From NCBI GenBank assembly GCA_002102555.1, contig MCFL01000014.1, forward strand, positions 434,001 through 498,000: a stretch of 64,000 bases of DNA. Direction: 5' to 3'. How positions within the stretch are numbered: position 1 is the first letter of the stretch; every line of letters begins with the position of its first letter. This document shows positions 49,269-61,757 of this stretch, piece by piece. Under the pieces are notes generated by a model. That model was not told the DNA's origin, did not search any database, and saw only the letters and a list, made by a program, of their open reading frames with translations. This DNA is from Catenaria anguillulae PL171 (Eukaryota; Blastocladiomycota; Blastocladiomycetes; Blastocladiales; Catenariaceae). The translations under genes were made by a program, and so were the position numbers.

Positions 49269-49809
49269 CTACGCTTCAATTTTGCCGTCCCTGGTCCGGT
49301 CACGGCGCCACGTCGCCGCATTCGATGGGACCGGGAACTCGCACGATCGCTTACCCGATGCCTTGATAACCTTGGCGCCGAAAATGAAGCTGTTGTGCAA
49401 GTCTTCGGTCATGGAGCCGAGATACCATGTTTGGCGGACGGTCCAGGCCGGGCGATCTCTTCGCGCAGGACGAGATGGAACGTTTGCGGTTCCCAGCGCC
49501 AGCGACCTTGGCCGCCGGCCTCGGGGCAGGGGGCCATAATGCATTGCGCTTGGGTTTGCGTTTGGAAAGTGCCGTCGGGCTTGATGGTAATGGCAACGCC
49601 CGTGTCGCCGGCCATGTAGGTCGCTGGAAGAATGAATGGCTGCGGCATGTCGACTGGAGCGGCTAGTAGAGATGACGGACGACCTTGGTTAGTTGTGGGA
49701 ACCTGAACCTGGCAGGCGGTGGCGATCGGCTAGAAAGCGTACCGAGGACGCCCGCAAGGATGACAAGGATTGTGAGAGTAAATAGAGAGGCAGCAGTGAA
49801 GGTGATCAT
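49269..49809 (-). CDS. Small secreted protein, paralogue A
   Basis: Exons 49743-49809 and 49269-49662 (read right to left). Signal peptide MITFTAASLFTLTILVILAG is followed by an intron and then a mature domain: PFILPATYMAGDTGVAITI, DGTFQTQTQAQCIMAPCPE, GGQGRWRWEPQTFHLVLREE, WTVRQTWYLGSMTEDLHNSF and CEFPVPSNA. The GDTG...DGTF...GxGxWRW pattern suggests a small beta-barrel. A two-Cys CIMAPCP loop is shared with the paralogue at 51006-51510. One base is missing at 49443-49452, without which the second half is out of frame. With it, the exon phases close. The family is unknown; apparently extracellular. Confidence is in the paralogy and the signal peptide, not in a function. Confidence 0.72.
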
Positions 49810-51005
49810 TGTGGTGTTGGGTGGGATGAGAATGCTTTGGGTTTGGGTAAAGAAGTTGGTTGAATGAATGATGGCAAGTCTTGGATGGCAGTGAGGACGA
49901 GGGCATCGCACGGTATTTATCGTGCCAAGCTGGACTGGGAACACATGCGTGCGAAGGCACGTTCTCGACAATGCTTACGTCTGCAACCAACGAGACCTTG
50001 GAAAAGCTTCTGCGGCAAACTTCTCATCGATTTGACGAGATCTGGCCGGAACGCGTCAGAGTACACATGCCTTTCATTGGCATATACAGGCTATTGCGGT
50101 ACTGTGGTGCAACGGCTTGACACGGAGAGGACGCCGACAGTGCCAAGTCTATTACACAGAGAGCCGCCCTGCATAGTCATAGTGACTCTTGAATGCCTTG
50201 CGCTTTGGTTTTTGCACACCGACGATGAATCAAGAGTAATTTTTACATCAGGTCACGTCAGATCCACTTTGTGTCACTCACGACGACACGGCCTCCTTCG
50301 ATCGTATCAGGTTGGTGTGCCTACCTAGCCGAGGTTCGGAATAGCGGTAAACTGCTGTGGTAGGTAGGTAGGTATGTGGCCGGTAGGTAGGCACATACAG
50401 AGGAACCGGTTTGTCTTCGATGGTGGTTCAACCATCATCCGATATTTGGCGGGGACATGTTGTGAAGAATAACTCTGTGAGACACGAGCACGCGCGCCCT
50501 GTCTCAGGTTACTTTGCAAACCGAGATCAACCTCGCTCGGCGGAGCACGTCGGCTGCTGCATGCGTGGACCGCCTGAATTGGTGCCTCAAAGTGCAAGCT
50601 CGCTGTGGTAAGGTTGGAGCGCAGCTGGCATGACGTGGCTGTGGCCGAAATCGATACATGTCGAGTCGCTTGCGATCAAAGGCCTGAGATCCTCCATTCC
50701 ACATTCGCACTCGCACGCACACTCTTTGTCCTGCCCAAACCAACTCAGTTGGCTCCGATCGTCACATCTTCTTTCTGCTTCCTTGACGTCCATGGTTCTC
50801 CATGGTTGGTCAAGGAGAGGACTTGCATATGATGGCCGGGATGGACATTCATCCAGAGCACTCTCGCGAGAACTGTGGGGAGGTGGTTGACTTGCGTTGG
50901 GTACAAATAGCGTCCAAGACCTTTCCCCAATCTCACTCCGGTTCAACATCATCTCAACAATCAATTCAACTCTACCATCAATCGCATTCCACATTTCCCC
51001 CCAAA
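49810..51005. other. Intergenic region between the divergent secreted-protein paralogues
   Basis: About 1.2 kb separating the two divergently transcribed paralogues. No gene is supported. It contains a short GTAG-repeat cluster near 50358-50392. Confidence 0.5.
50358..50392. repeat. Short GTAG-rich simple repeat
   Basis: Interrupted run of GTAG units (GGTAGGTAGGTAGGTATG and a second GGTAGGTAGG). Confidence 0.8.
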
Positions 51006-51510
51006 ATGATCGGTCTCAATTTACTCTTCATCATGTCACTCGCCGTTGCCAGCTCTGGTAGGTCACCTCTGTCTATTCCCCTTACCCGTTCTGCTGCAAA
51101 CCGGGATGGCTAACGTTGCCTGAACCGCCTTCAGCTGCCCCCGCGAGCCGCCAAGAACCTTTCCCTCTTCCCGCCACGTACAAGGCCGGCGACACTGGGC
51201 TCACCATCACTGTCGAGCGTGACGGCACCTTCCGCACGCAAACGCAAATCAAGTGCGTCAAAGCCCCGTGCCCCGAAGCTGGCGGCCAAGGCAACTGGCG
51301 CTGGGACGACAAGAACCTCCGCCTCGCTTTGCACCAAGAAATCGAGCCCAAGTGGACAGTCGAGCAAACGTGGGACCTGTCCAACATGAGCGAGGACATG
51401 AACCATTCGTACATTCCCATGGCCCGCGTGATCAAGTCCAAGGGGTGCGGGCGACCGAGTTCCCGGTGCCGGCGTCCGTGTCTGTGTGGAAGCGGGTCAA
51501 GAGCACGTAG
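51006..51510 (+). CDS. Small secreted protein, paralogue B
   Basis: Exons 51006-51057 and 51135-51510. Signal peptide MIGLNLLFIMSLAVASS is interrupted at its end by the intron, as in paralogue A. The mature part is PFPLPATYKAGDTGLTITV, DGTFRTQTQIKCVKAPCPE, GGQGNWRWDDKNLRLAL, KWTVEQTWDLSNMSEDMNHS and, after one missing base in the G4 run 51442-51445, VRATEFPVPASVSVWKRV. Conserved intron position and about 60% identity show a gene duplication. The inverted, divergent arrangement about 1.2 kb apart suggests duplication by inversion. Function unknown. Confidence 0.74.
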
Positions 51511-51959
51511 TCGTGATAAGTCGCCAATGGGCTGGCTGTGTAAAATATGTGGACTCGTTCAGAGTCTGTCGTTCCTTTTGTCCATAGTGTTTCGTGGGTC
51601 GTGATCGGCGTGTTTCTGGTGTGAATAACAAAAGTTGGCGTGCATGTGTCTGTGTTTTCAAAAGAATGAACTTACTCCTCAATATTTACTCAATTTCTGT
51701 GCTGCAACGTGCGACAAGAGTGTCATGGAATGTCTCGCGATCGCTGGGGAATTGTTGAGCGAATGTGCATTGGGTCCTCCGATCCATAAAAGCAGGACGG
51801 ACGGATCACCGCACATGTGGCCCGCCGTGAGTTTACCCGGCAGTCTCGCAGAGGGTGTGCAGCCAGCCGAGATCCCCACCATCCCCTGTCTCTCCTGCTT
51901 CCCCAACGAATGGCCGGTTTGACTTGAGTTCGATTCCATTCACGCCACCATCTCACACC
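51511..51959. other. Intergenic region
   Basis: Spacer between the secreted-protein gene and the aminopeptidase gene. No feature is recognised. Confidence 0.5.
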
Positions 51960-53695
51960 ATGACCACCACCGTCAAGTTTGGCTCCTTCCTCGCCGCTGC
52001 CGACCTTTCGGTCACGTCCCGCGCCGTTGTCGGCGCCAAGGGCTCGATCCACCTGGCCGATTTGCCCGCCCTTGCCAAGATCGCCCCTTCTCTGCCCTCG
52101 ACGCCTCCGTCACCGAGCCCTTGCGCCTCAAGGAAGGCGGTGCTTCATCCGTGACCGTGTGGCACAAGGCCGGCGAGGCTTTGACCCAAATCACGTTTGC
52201 CGAGTTTGAGAACAAGCTGTCGCGCAACATGGGCGTGCTTCGTGTGGATACGCTGCGCGAGACGGTTGCGTCTGCCGTCGCGGCCACGGGCAATGCCCAG
52301 CTCACGATCGTGGTTCAGTCGGCCAAGGAGGCGTTTGCTGCTGGTTTGGCCGCCGCGCGCAACTGGCCCACGTTCAACAGGAAGTCCGGGAAGAAGGCGG
52401 CGGATCGCACCGTGTACATTGATTTCCATGTTGCCAACGGCGACAAGGTCAACTATGCCGAGATTCAAGCTGTTGCCGACGGTATTCGCAACGTACGTCG
52501 TTCCATTTCGTTCTTCCGATCGCAAAGCTGACCAATGCATCTGCACATTACATCCTATTTTCAGACTCAACGCCTCGTTGACATGCCGCCCGCCGACTTC
52601 AACACGATCCATTTCGTTGCCGAGGCCAAGCGTGTGGCCGAATCGCTCAATGCTCTGCCCAGCAAAGCCGGTAACGTCACTGTCGAGGTGATTCAAGGTG
52701 AGGAACTCCGCGATCGTGGTTTTGGCGGAATCTGGGGTGTCGGCAAGGCGGCCGAATACCCGCCCGCGTTCGTGGTTTTGACGTACGAGCCCACCACCGC
52801 CCCGTCCAAGACCGTGGCGCTTGTTGGCAAGGGCGTGGTTTACGATTGCGGAGGATTAAGCCTCAAGCCGACGACTGGAATGTGCGGCATGAAGAGCGAC
52901 ATGGGAGGAGCCGGCGCCGTGCTTGGCGCGTTCCAGGGCATTGTTTCTGCTGGTTTGGCGACTGCCAAGGTCCACGCGCTCCTGTGCTTGGTTGAGAATG
53001 CCATCGATGCCAAGTCGTTCCGCAATGACGATATTCTCGTGCATTACTCCGGCAAGGTCCGTGTTTTCGCTTCTTTTTTTCGAGTTTGGGATGGACCCGC
53101 TCTTTTCTGATGGTCATCGGCTCACGCAACACTTGACGCTCATTTTGAAACAGACGACCGAAGTCAACAACACTGATGGTACGATTTCGGTATCTTCGCT
53201 TGGATCAAATCGAGAGCGTCTCACACGCCGTTTTTCTCATGTGTAGCTGAGGGCCGTCTCATTCTCGCCGACGGTGTGGCTTACGCCTCCAAGCACCTCA
53301 ACCCAGATGTGATTGTCGACATTGCCACGCTCACTGGCGCGCAGCTCATTTCCACGGGCAAGATCCATGCCGGAGTCGTGTCTCGCACCGACGAGGCCGA
53401 AAAGGCCATGCTCGCTGCCGGCAAGGCCACAGGTGACGTGTGCTTCCCCATGCTGTATGCGCCCGAGCTGCTCATCAAGTTGTTTGAGTCGCAAGTTGCC
53501 GACTTGAAGAACTCGGTTTCGGATCGCATGAATGCACAGAGTTCGGCCGCCGGGCACTTTGTCGAGGCGCATTTGGCCGAGGATTACAAGGGCGCTTGGG
53601 TGCATGTTGATATTGCTGGTCCTGCAGAGAGCGCAAAGATGCGCGGTACTGGATTCGGTGCCGCTCTCTTGTACCAGTTTGTCAAGGATATCTAA
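51960..53695 (+). CDS. M17 leucine aminopeptidase, NPEPL1-like
   Basis: Two-metal exopeptidase. Exons 51960-52492, 52565-53056, 53154-53178 and 53247-53695 give 499 residues after one missing base in the C4 run 52084-52087 (KIAP | FSALDASVTEPL). Active-site landmarks are VALVGKGVVYDCGGLSLK, MKSDMGGAGAVLGAF and NNTD | AEGRLILADG, the M17 signature, which is split by an intron. The third exon is only 25 nt. LVHYSGKTTEVNNTDAEG and the catalytic Arg in AEGRL are as in animal NPEPL1, which it resembles more than yeast or plant leucine aminopeptidases. The first ~180 residues form the less conserved N-domain. No targeting signal is seen, so it is probably cytosolic. Confidence 0.9.
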
Positions 53696-54036
53696 GCGTA
53701 GCCGTGGTTGCTTGTGTGTAAGGATTATGGTGAAAAGGGAACGATGTCCTTCTGGATTGTGTGGGTGAATACACTTCCGCATTTGCAAGTACTTCTTGCT
53801 GGTTCTGTGGAGATTGCGCAGGCAAAGATTGTAAAGCTGAGCCAAGTTTGGTCGCAGCAGCTGTTGATTGAAGGCATCACTCGTGACAATGACAATGACA
53901 AATCCACAAGAATCGATTGGCTCTCTGTCGTATTGGCTCGCTTTCTCGCCTGCCTCTGCACCACTCTATGCATTCTTCGAAGCATTTTGAAGAAATCCAC
54001 ATTTTGAGGCCTGCCGTCAGCACATCCGCCGTCATC
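53696..54036. other. Intergenic region
   Basis: Short spacer before the TFIIB gene. Nothing is recognised. Confidence 0.5.
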
Positions 54037-55252
54037 ATGTCGACCCACGGCACCTTGCACCCGCACCAGCAACCAGGCCAGCCCTCGTTGGCTGTGCACT
54101 CTGTCCACTCGTTGCCCAATCAGGAAATCTATGCCAGCCTCAACCCAAAGGATTCCGACTCGGACAAGTACCGTGCCATCTCGGAGGCGCAGCAGGTGGA
54201 CCTCAATGTCCGCCTCATGTGCTCTTACTGCAAGGACCCCGTGCCCAACATCATTGAAGACTTCAAGCAGGGCGACTTGATTTGTGCCACATGCGGCACC
54301 GTCTTCAAGGACCGCATCATTGACACGCGGTCCGAATGGCGCACATTCTCGTCCGACGATGGGTCCGATGACCCGTCGCGTGTGGGTGCAGCTGAAAACA
54401 AGCTCATGGGCAAGATGAACATGGAAACCACCATTGGCGATGGGAGGGGTACCATTGGCGGGTCAAAGGACTTGTCCCGGACGCACGCAAAGACGTCAAC
54501 GATTCGCCACAACAAGGTGTTGACGGACGGGTACCGGCAAATTGTGACCTTGGGCGACCAGCTCAATTTGCAGCGCAACGAGGTGGACACGGGCAAGTTT
54601 TGCTTGTACAAGATGGCCGAGGCTGGGTTTGCCATCAACAAGAACATCAAGCTGTACTGTGCCGTGGCCTTGCTGTTTGGGTGCCGTGCATCAGGAATCA
54701 ACTTTTCCGTGCAAGAGATGGCCGACAAGGTGAATGCTGACAAGTAAGTACTTGCCTTCGAGTCATCTTTCTCCTTTGTCGCACCTCGCTCGCTTGCTAT
54801 TTTGGTTCTCCCTCTTGCACTTGAGTCTTGTTTACACCAGCGACTCACACCTATGCTTTATTGCTCACAGGGTCGAGCTTGGCAAAGTCGTCTTCAAGGT
54901 CGGCCCCAAAATCGGCAACCTCAGCAAGCAAACCACCATTGACGAAGGTGTCCGTGCCTCGTCCGCGCTCGACCTTCCTCCCGTCGCTGCAAACATGATT
55001 ACGCATCTCTGCCAACAGGCCAAAAACTTTGAGCAGCTTGCGTCCCGTGTTCCAAGCACCATCATTGGCGCCGCCCTCTGGTTTGTGTCGCACTTGATTG
55101 GCCACCCAAAGACGTTGGCCGAGATTGCCAAGTACGTCAAGATGGGTGAGCCCACCATTCGCAATGCGTACAAGGTCTTGTATGCCAACCGCAAGACGGT
55201 CATGAGTGCCAAGATGAAGGAATATGACGTGACCAAGTTGCCACCCGTGTGA
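54037..55252 (+). CDS. SUA7: Transcription initiation factor TFIIB
   Basis: General RNA polymerase II factor that binds TBP-promoter complexes and positions the polymerase. Exons 54037-54743 and 54871-55252 give 362 residues. The zinc ribbon has C62, C65, C83 and C86 (CSYC...CATC). The B-reader/linker has RIIDTRSEWRTFSSDDG and DPSRVG. Two cyclin folds follow, the first with VLTDGYRQIVTLGDQLNLQ, FCLYKMAEAGFAINK and AVALLFGCRASGI. The second has VPSTIIGAALWFVSHLIGHP, TLAEIAKYVKMGEPTIRNAY and KVLYANRKTV. The N-terminus before the ribbon is about 60 residues, longer than usual, and rich in His, Gln and Ser. The single intron joins NADK | VELGKVV. Confidence 0.95.
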
Positions 55253-55678
55253 CATGTGCCCACAGTCGATTTGAGCAGGTGCCGCTGTTGCTTTCGGTCA
55301 TAATTGTTGTACGCTGCCAACGGGACAAGTTGTTTGAGTTGTTGCATTGTACCATCACTACCCCCCCAAGAAACACATTTTTTCATATAATTCATCTTCT
55401 GCCTGCTCTCCCTTCGTGCATGCTTGTCCTTGGCGCATCGCTTTCATTGAGTACATGCAAACCAAGTTCAGTTGCCATCCCATGTTTTCCAGACACAGGA
55501 CAGCATCGTGCACGTCGCATGTGCAAAGCAATAAATATTCAGCTCAAATACAGATGCTTGAAGCGAAAGGCAAAACTCAAAACTCACAACAAAAGTGCAC
55601 AACATCCTGCCGAGTCCCAGCTCCGCTCGCCAATCAATCAACAACAAAAAAAAGTCGCATATTCACAGGTTCCGCTGC
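55253..55678. other. Convergent intergenic region
   Basis: Spacer between the ends of TFIIB and AMP deaminase genes. No gene is supported. Confidence 0.5.
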
Positions 55679-58600
55679 TCACTTGCTCTCCTCCTCCTTT
55701 TCCTTCAAGTCAACATCCTCATCTCCATGCTGCACCTTGACCGACGCCTGCTGATACAAAAGCGAGTGCCCAGGGAAACTCGTTACCATCTTGGGTGGCG
55801 ATCCAATCACAGCTAGCCCAGACGCGTCCATGGTCGGCAACGACGACAAGATGGCCGCCATGTTAGGGAACCCGGGCTCGGGCGCGGGCGAATGCGACCG
55901 TGCCGGCTTGCCCGACTGGCCGTCCAAGGGCGCGCGCCACTCGGTGCGGCTGGCGCGACCGGGCGTGCCAAGCAAGCTTTCCACCGTCACTGGCCGCGCA
56001 CTGCCCGAGGGACTCAACAGCGGCGACTTGGGTGCCTCTTGCGCTTGTTGCTGGGCGGGAATCGACATGTCTGAAGTCGCGGGCGGGAGGTCTAGGGCGG
56101 GCACCGTCTCGGCGGGCGGTTGCATAAACATGTACTTTGCCGGCGACAGCGTCAGCAGCAAGTTGACGCCCTGGCCGGCGGCGGCCGACGGCATGATGGG
56201 CGACAGTTGCATTTGCTGCGGTCCCTGTGCGGGCTGCGATCCAGAGAGCACGAGCTGCAACTCCTCGACCAACGTCAAGTACCGGTACGTCATGCGAATG
56301 TCGGGCACGTTGGTCTTGTGAATGTCGTTGCCCTCTGGGCCGGGACATAGTACCGGTTGCCCAACCAGCGCTGCTTGAGCTGCGCTTCCCATCCAGACTG
56401 CAACACCGAGTTGCGCGCCAACTCACACATGTCCACGGCCGACAACTTGTAGATTTGGGCAGCCACCGAGTACTCTTCAATGAGGGGTTCCTTGGTAAAG
56501 TGGAATTGGAGCGGGTCATCGGTCGACAAGGACACGTTGAGGCCACGTTGGAAAAAGTGCGGGAACGGGTTGCGCTCGTACGTGAGGAACAAGGCATTGT
56601 TGGAGAGGGGCGACATGGCAATGCCAATTTGCATGAGGTAGTACAAGTATTGGAGCGCGGGCACCTTGCGCAACAAGATACCGTGGGCAATCGACTGCGA
56701 CGTGAGGAAGGCCGACGTCAGATGATCCGTGTCACCGGCCTCGCCGGCGTGCGGCCGCAAGACAAATGTGTTGAATCCGCGGGCCTTGCGCCACTGGTTG
56801 AGCGACGTGATTTGCGCATACATGTAGTAGAGGTAGTACGAATAGGGCGGGTTGAGCGACATGGACCAGTACCGCGGGAACGGGTACTTTTTGTGAATGC
56901 GGCGCTCGGCCTTGGACTCGTCGTCGACGGAATCGAAGCCAATCACGCGCTGCAAAAAGACGTGCAGCTCTGGGTGCGAGCTCGGGTCTTGGGTCACTTC
57001 AAACAAGGGCTCAAAATGTTGCGGATGTACTCTTCGTAGTTTTCAATCGTGCCCGAGTGCTTGTACACCGTGTACAGACGCGGAACTTGGATCAACCAGC
57101 GCACATTGTTGGAGAAGAGCTTGTTGTTGATGACCCATTTCGCAAGCTTGTCCCACTCGGACTTGGACCGGCCATAAATCGAGATACGGTACTCGGCGTG
57201 CTGGTACTTGCTCGCCTCCAAATCTGCAATCACCTCCTGCGTCACCTCAGCCAAGTAGCGCCCGTCAATCAAGTTGTCGGTCTTGATGAAAATCTCACGC
57301 AAACGCGACTCGCCCATTGGGTTGTACTTGAGGTTGAACTTGTCAAAACGGTGGAACGTGTCCTTGTGCGCGTGCATGTCGAGCGTATCAATGGACAGGT
57401 CGTATGCCGTGAGGTTGAGCGACGCAAACACTTGGGCGAGCGTCAGGTACTGGTTGTCACGGTAAATGACCACGTCGTTGGGCGCCTTCTTCATCTTGGA
57501 CTTGATGAACCGCAGCAAGTGCTTTTGGTTCATGCACGCCGAGTGGTGCACATGGGTGTCGACCTTGCGCACATTGTAGAAGTCACGGTGCGGCACCGAC
57601 TTTGTCTCGGCCACTTCACGCGACTCGTTAAGGAGCGTGTACATCTGGAATTTGGACTCGAGGTAGCGCATGCGGCGGTACGCAAACGACTTGGCGGGAC
57701 CCTCGGAAATCACCGACACAATGAAATCCAAGTCGGTAAAGTACTTTTTGATGGACGGCACGCGCGACCAAGGCTTGCCCGCGGCCTTGTCTTCCTCGTT
57801 GGCATACACTTGCATGACGCCGTCCTCGGTGAAGCCATACACAAAATCGTGCTTGCCCGGGATCGTGCACTCCTCCCACACGAAATCGGCCTCCTCGCGA
57901 CTCGGCTGAACCGTGACCGGAGCCGGGGCAGCGGTACCGTCCTCGTTCTTGGTCGGAACCCAAGCGGGCGGCGGCGGCGGAGGGTAAATGTCCCATTCGG
58001 GCAAGTTTTTCGGGTTGTCAAACTCGCGTTGGAGCGAGATTTCCATGTACTCGTTGCGCAAATCCATGCAGCGCTTGAACTCGTTGAGCAAGTGGCGAGA
58101 TTCCTCGCCGACAGCATACTCTGTTGAATGGAAACCAAGGTTTGGCCAGTGAGAATGGGCGATCCATGCAAGCCTCAAGAGTCGTGCAAGGAAGTGCGAG
58201 AAACGTACGGAGCTTGGCCGACTTGTCAAACCAGTTAAACTCGGTGTAGTTGTGCATGCCCTTGGGCGACAACGGAACACTTTGTGCAGCGGCGGCGGCA
58301 GCAGCAGTGGCCGACATCTTGACCTTGAGCGACGGGCGGCGCGCCTCGTCGTCCGAGTGGCGATCATCATCATCCATGAAATCGTCGTCGGAATCAAGCC
58401 CATCGGAATCCGACATGGCTCCGGGCATACTTCCCGTGCGCGACGGGGTACGGCCAGCAGCGACGGCAGCGCGACCGGGCGTTCCCACCGTCACCGTGGG
58501 TTGAGGGCCTTTCCAGGGGTCGAGGGCGCACCGGTGGCGGAATCGCCAGCGACCGACCGCTCGTCGTCCGTGAACTGCTTTTGCGCCCAAAAGTGCGAGT

Positions 58601-58849
58601 CCTCATGCTGCAACTGCTTTTCCACCGCATACGTGTAGAAAGGGTCGTTTGTGGTTTGCGGCGTGCCCAGAAACACGGCGTGTTGCTCATCGAGCGCCGA
58701 GAAGGAGGCCGTGCCGGCCGAGTTCTTGGGCGAGAGGTTGGTAGATGTGGCACCGGCCGTGTTGAGCTTGGCGGAGTCTGCAACCGAGAGCAAGGGCTTG
58801 GTGCCTTACCTTTACCGTTACCGTTACCGCTGGGAGGCGAGGACGACAT
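55679..58849 (-). CDS. AMD1: AMP deaminase
   Basis: Converts AMP to IMP and ammonia in purine nucleotide balance. Exons 58209-58849 and 55679-58120 (read right to left) give about 1028 residues after restoring four missing bases: near 58794, 58510, 57013 and 56340. Catalytic-domain motifs are [20 protein letters not shown] (zinc HxH), [57 protein letters not shown] and the signature [13 protein letters not shown]. The N-terminal ~250 residues are low-complexity with acidic [11 protein letters not shown], and the last ~200 (Pro/Ser/Gln-rich) extend beyond most fungal homologues. All four breaks are single missing bases at homopolymers, and the conserved protein continues perfectly across each, so the gene is almost certainly intact. 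Confidence 0.93.
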
Positions 58850-59611
58850 GTTGATGAGGACCAAAGGGCAATTACAGAGGGCAAGGGGCAAGGGGCAATG
58901 GCGGACAGACAACGGAGGGTGTGTGTGTATGGATCGTGAGAGTGGAGATTCACAACAAGCAAGCATACAAGAGACATCCAGCGCTGACTGACATTAGAAA
59001 TGCCCCGAGGGGAGAGGGTTTGTGGCCGTGGGGTCTCCGTCCCGCTTTATACGATTCTGCGCGTCCGCTCCCTCGTCTTCTTCAGTTCGCTGCTATGAGG
59101 ATCAGCAACGGCCAACAAAAGCCGTGAAACACAGGAAACGGCTCGTGCCAGGCAATTCATCAATGACTCTTATCCTGAACACCAGCCTGTTTGCCGAGTC
59201 GGTGCCGACAAATTTACCTATCGCTCGCTGAGGTGATTGGCTGCAACTGGTATTTGCCAGACTTGGTTCCATTTCCTGCCTGCCCCACCGGCCACCGCCA
59301 ACACGCTCAAGTTGCAGTATTGGAGATTGCGCCATCATTCCAGACCATCTTTCCATCGAGGGAATACATGAGGACACAAGTTCAGTTGCCCTCTTAGTTG
59401 CGAGCCAAGGATGTAGTCAATTGACACGATTGCATACAGCCCGAGGCAAAGAACTGGTTCGCCGACAACCAAACATTGGAGGAGTGGAAAAAAAAGTCAA
59501 ACTGTCAGCCCAAGAAGAATGCATGTAGAGGAAGCACAGACAAGGAGAACAGCCACAAACAACCCACTTGGGACTGGATCAAAACACCGTGGTAAACAAG
59601 TACAAAGCAAC
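58850..59611. other. Upstream region of AMP deaminase / 3' flank of eL19 gene
   Basis: Both neighbouring genes are on the minus strand. No gene is supported within. Confidence 0.5.
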
Positions 59612-60181
59612 TTATTGCTTGTCGCCAAGGAGAGCAGCCTTCTTCTCGGCAGCGCGCTGGGCCTTGCGCTCGCGGGCAGCCTTGTTCTTGAGGCGGTGAG
59701 CGGCGGCTTGGTCCTCGAGGGCCTTGGTACGGGCCTTCTCGGCCTTGACCTTGAAGATGTACTCCATCAACACACGCTTGTTCTTGAACACGTTACCCTT
59801 GGACTTCAGGTAGAGTTCGGCGTACATGTGGCGGTCAATCTTGCCAGCCTCACGGTACTTGCGGAGCAAGCGGCGGAGCACACGCTGGCGGCGCATCCAG
59901 AGGACGGCAGTGGGCATGCGGGCCTCCGAGGTACCGCGACGCTTACCGGTGCCAGTGTGGCGACCCTTGCGCTTGGCGGCAAGACGCTCGCGCACGCGGA
60001 AACGCGAGGGGGCGTTCTCGGGCTTGCGCACAATGTAGCCATCCTTGATGAGCTTGCGGATGTTGGCGCGCGAGTTGGCGTTGCCAATGTCCGACGACTC
60101 GTTGGGGTCGAGCCAGATCTTGCGCTTACCGCAGTTGAGGACGGAGGCGGCGAGCCGCTTTTGGAGCTTGAGGGACACCAT
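59612..60181 (-). CDS. RPL19: 60S ribosomal protein eL19
   Basis: Large-subunit protein at a bridge to the small subunit. A single exon of 189 residues from ATG at 60181: [87 protein letters not shown] and [20 protein letters not shown]. The Ala/Lys/Arg-rich C-terminal helix ends AALLGDKQ. Length and every conserved block agree with the family. No intron lies within the coding region, unlike many fungal ribosomal protein genes, and no frameshift is needed. Confidence 0.98.
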   Translation of the reverse strand: MVSLKLQKRLAASVLNCGKRKIWLDPNESSDIGNANSRANIRKLIKDGYIVRKPENAPSRFRVRERLAAKRKGRHTGTGKRRGTSEARMPTAVLWMRRQRVLRRLLRKYREAGKIDRHMYAELYLKSKGNVFKNKRVLMEYIFKVKAEKARTKALEDQAAAHRLKNKAARERKAQRAAEKKAALLGDKQ

Positions 60182-61744
60182 TTTGAGCTAGGATCGATGG
60201 AACGTGCGTTGCGTGCGAGTAGCGTTGAGAGGGGTAATGAGCGAAAAGTGGAACGTATTGGGATCGAGTCGGTCGGTTCGATCGTGGATTGCAATTGGGT
60301 ATACAATACAAGGAGAAGAGAAAGCGGCCTAGGTCAGCATTCACGTCTGGTTCGCAAGGTTCGGTTGCCGCTGCCCCATGTCCTCATGTCCTCGGTCCCG
60401 CACCCACCCCACACCGCCATCAAATCAGGCCGATCCCATTCGACTAAAAGCCACGGCACTTATCCAACACGGAAGTCGACAGGCATGGGTCCGTTCAGAC
60501 CCAGTTGTCACAACGTCGGCGTATTGGATCAAGCGCGCCAGCGAACCAAGGGAGTTGGGCAAAAGACCGGACGGACGGCAGGTTAAAAGGGCAGGGGCAG
60601 ACAACGGCAGTTGACGCAGAGGTTCCAGATGGAAATGAGAATGGCAAGTACATTACTGAGGGAGTTGAAATTAAAGTGTCGTGAGAGCGGCAACGGCGAG
60701 CGGTGGATATATACAAAGGGCTCGGTGGTCAGTAGCTAGCGGTTGCGCAGAAACGGGCTTACATGGCTTTTGTACATACAGGGTGACAAATCCTTGGGGG
60801 GAGGGTGTTCGTTTCTCGTGGCCGATGTCAGTCGATGCCGTTGAACAGTGGATGGGAGCGGGGATCGCTCGATCGGAGTGCTGACGCCACACGACCGAGT
60901 CACTGACGCGTCACTTGCCGCTTGGCATGGATCGCCTGCTTAAAATGCATCGAGGTCAAGGACTCAACTGAACTGGACTGGGCGATGATTCAATTGAAAC
61001 GAAAATTTCATGAACCTGCGAATAAGCTTTGGTGATAGGGCTCCCTCCACTGGCTTGTTTTTCAGGACGGTAGGGACAGAATGCCACCGCAAAATCGCAC
61101 ATATGTACTTTGCGCGCGCGAAGAAGTTTTCATAATCCATTCGAATTCACGCGACCCATCCCTTATAACCAGTAACTGGGGGGGAGGGGGGAGGGGTACG
61201 GGATATAGTTCTCTTCGACAGCGGGCACAATGGATGGCTCGAACGCTCTGTTGAAAATCGTTGGGGAACGTACTCCCGGTCAAGATCATGCGAGGTATCA
61301 TGGCTGGGGAATCGTTGGTAAGTAATCAAGGGGAGATGGTAAAAATAACGGGTCTGCGTAACACTCGATGGTGCTGTTGGTGTTGGGCGAAAGGAAGATT
61401 GAATCTAAATCGTGAGCGAGGGTGCAAGGAAACTGGGAACGCAACTTGCTCTGCTCTGTACGTGATTCCGTGTCATTGACAATTCGCCTGTTGACAACTC
61501 AGAACCAGTCTAAAGGTGCTTTACGAGCCTCAAACCAAGATCAGGTGCGGCGGCGTCCCTTTGGCAGCAAGCAAGACGGACCATGTTCGCATTGTCCACC
61601 ACATGGCGCGCGATGTGAATCACTGGCCTTGTGGCGACCAACCAACTAACCAACCAACCAGACATGAACGATCGAGGGTCATGATGGAAGAGGAAGACGA
61701 GAAACTAGTCGGCCCACCGAGTTTGCCCTCCATCTTGACTGAGC
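60182..61744. other. Intergenic region between eL19 and Gln-rich copy 3
   Basis: About 1.6 kb of divergent spacer holding the eL19 promoter at its left end and the upstream motifs of Gln-rich copy 3 at its right end. No coding region is supported. Confidence 0.5.
61637..61660 (+). promoter_or_regulatory. CCAACC-repeat upstream motif, Gln-rich copy 3
   Basis: CCAACCAACTAACCAACC array about 232 nt before the ATG at 61892, followed by GACATGAACGATCGAGG. It matches the arrays upstream of copies 1 and 2. Confidence 0.45.
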
Positions 61745-61757
61745 ATGTCCAGCTCAA

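Noticed and set aside
50098-50125. TACTGTGGTGC sequence resembling the element end
   Set aside because: Similarity is limited to about 10 bases, with no matching second end or internal element sequence nearby.
44359-58849. Programmed +1 frameshifting as an explanation for the broken frames
   Set aside because: The breaks occur in unrelated genes, several times within one gene, and at no common slippery sequence; missing bases at homopolymers explain them better.
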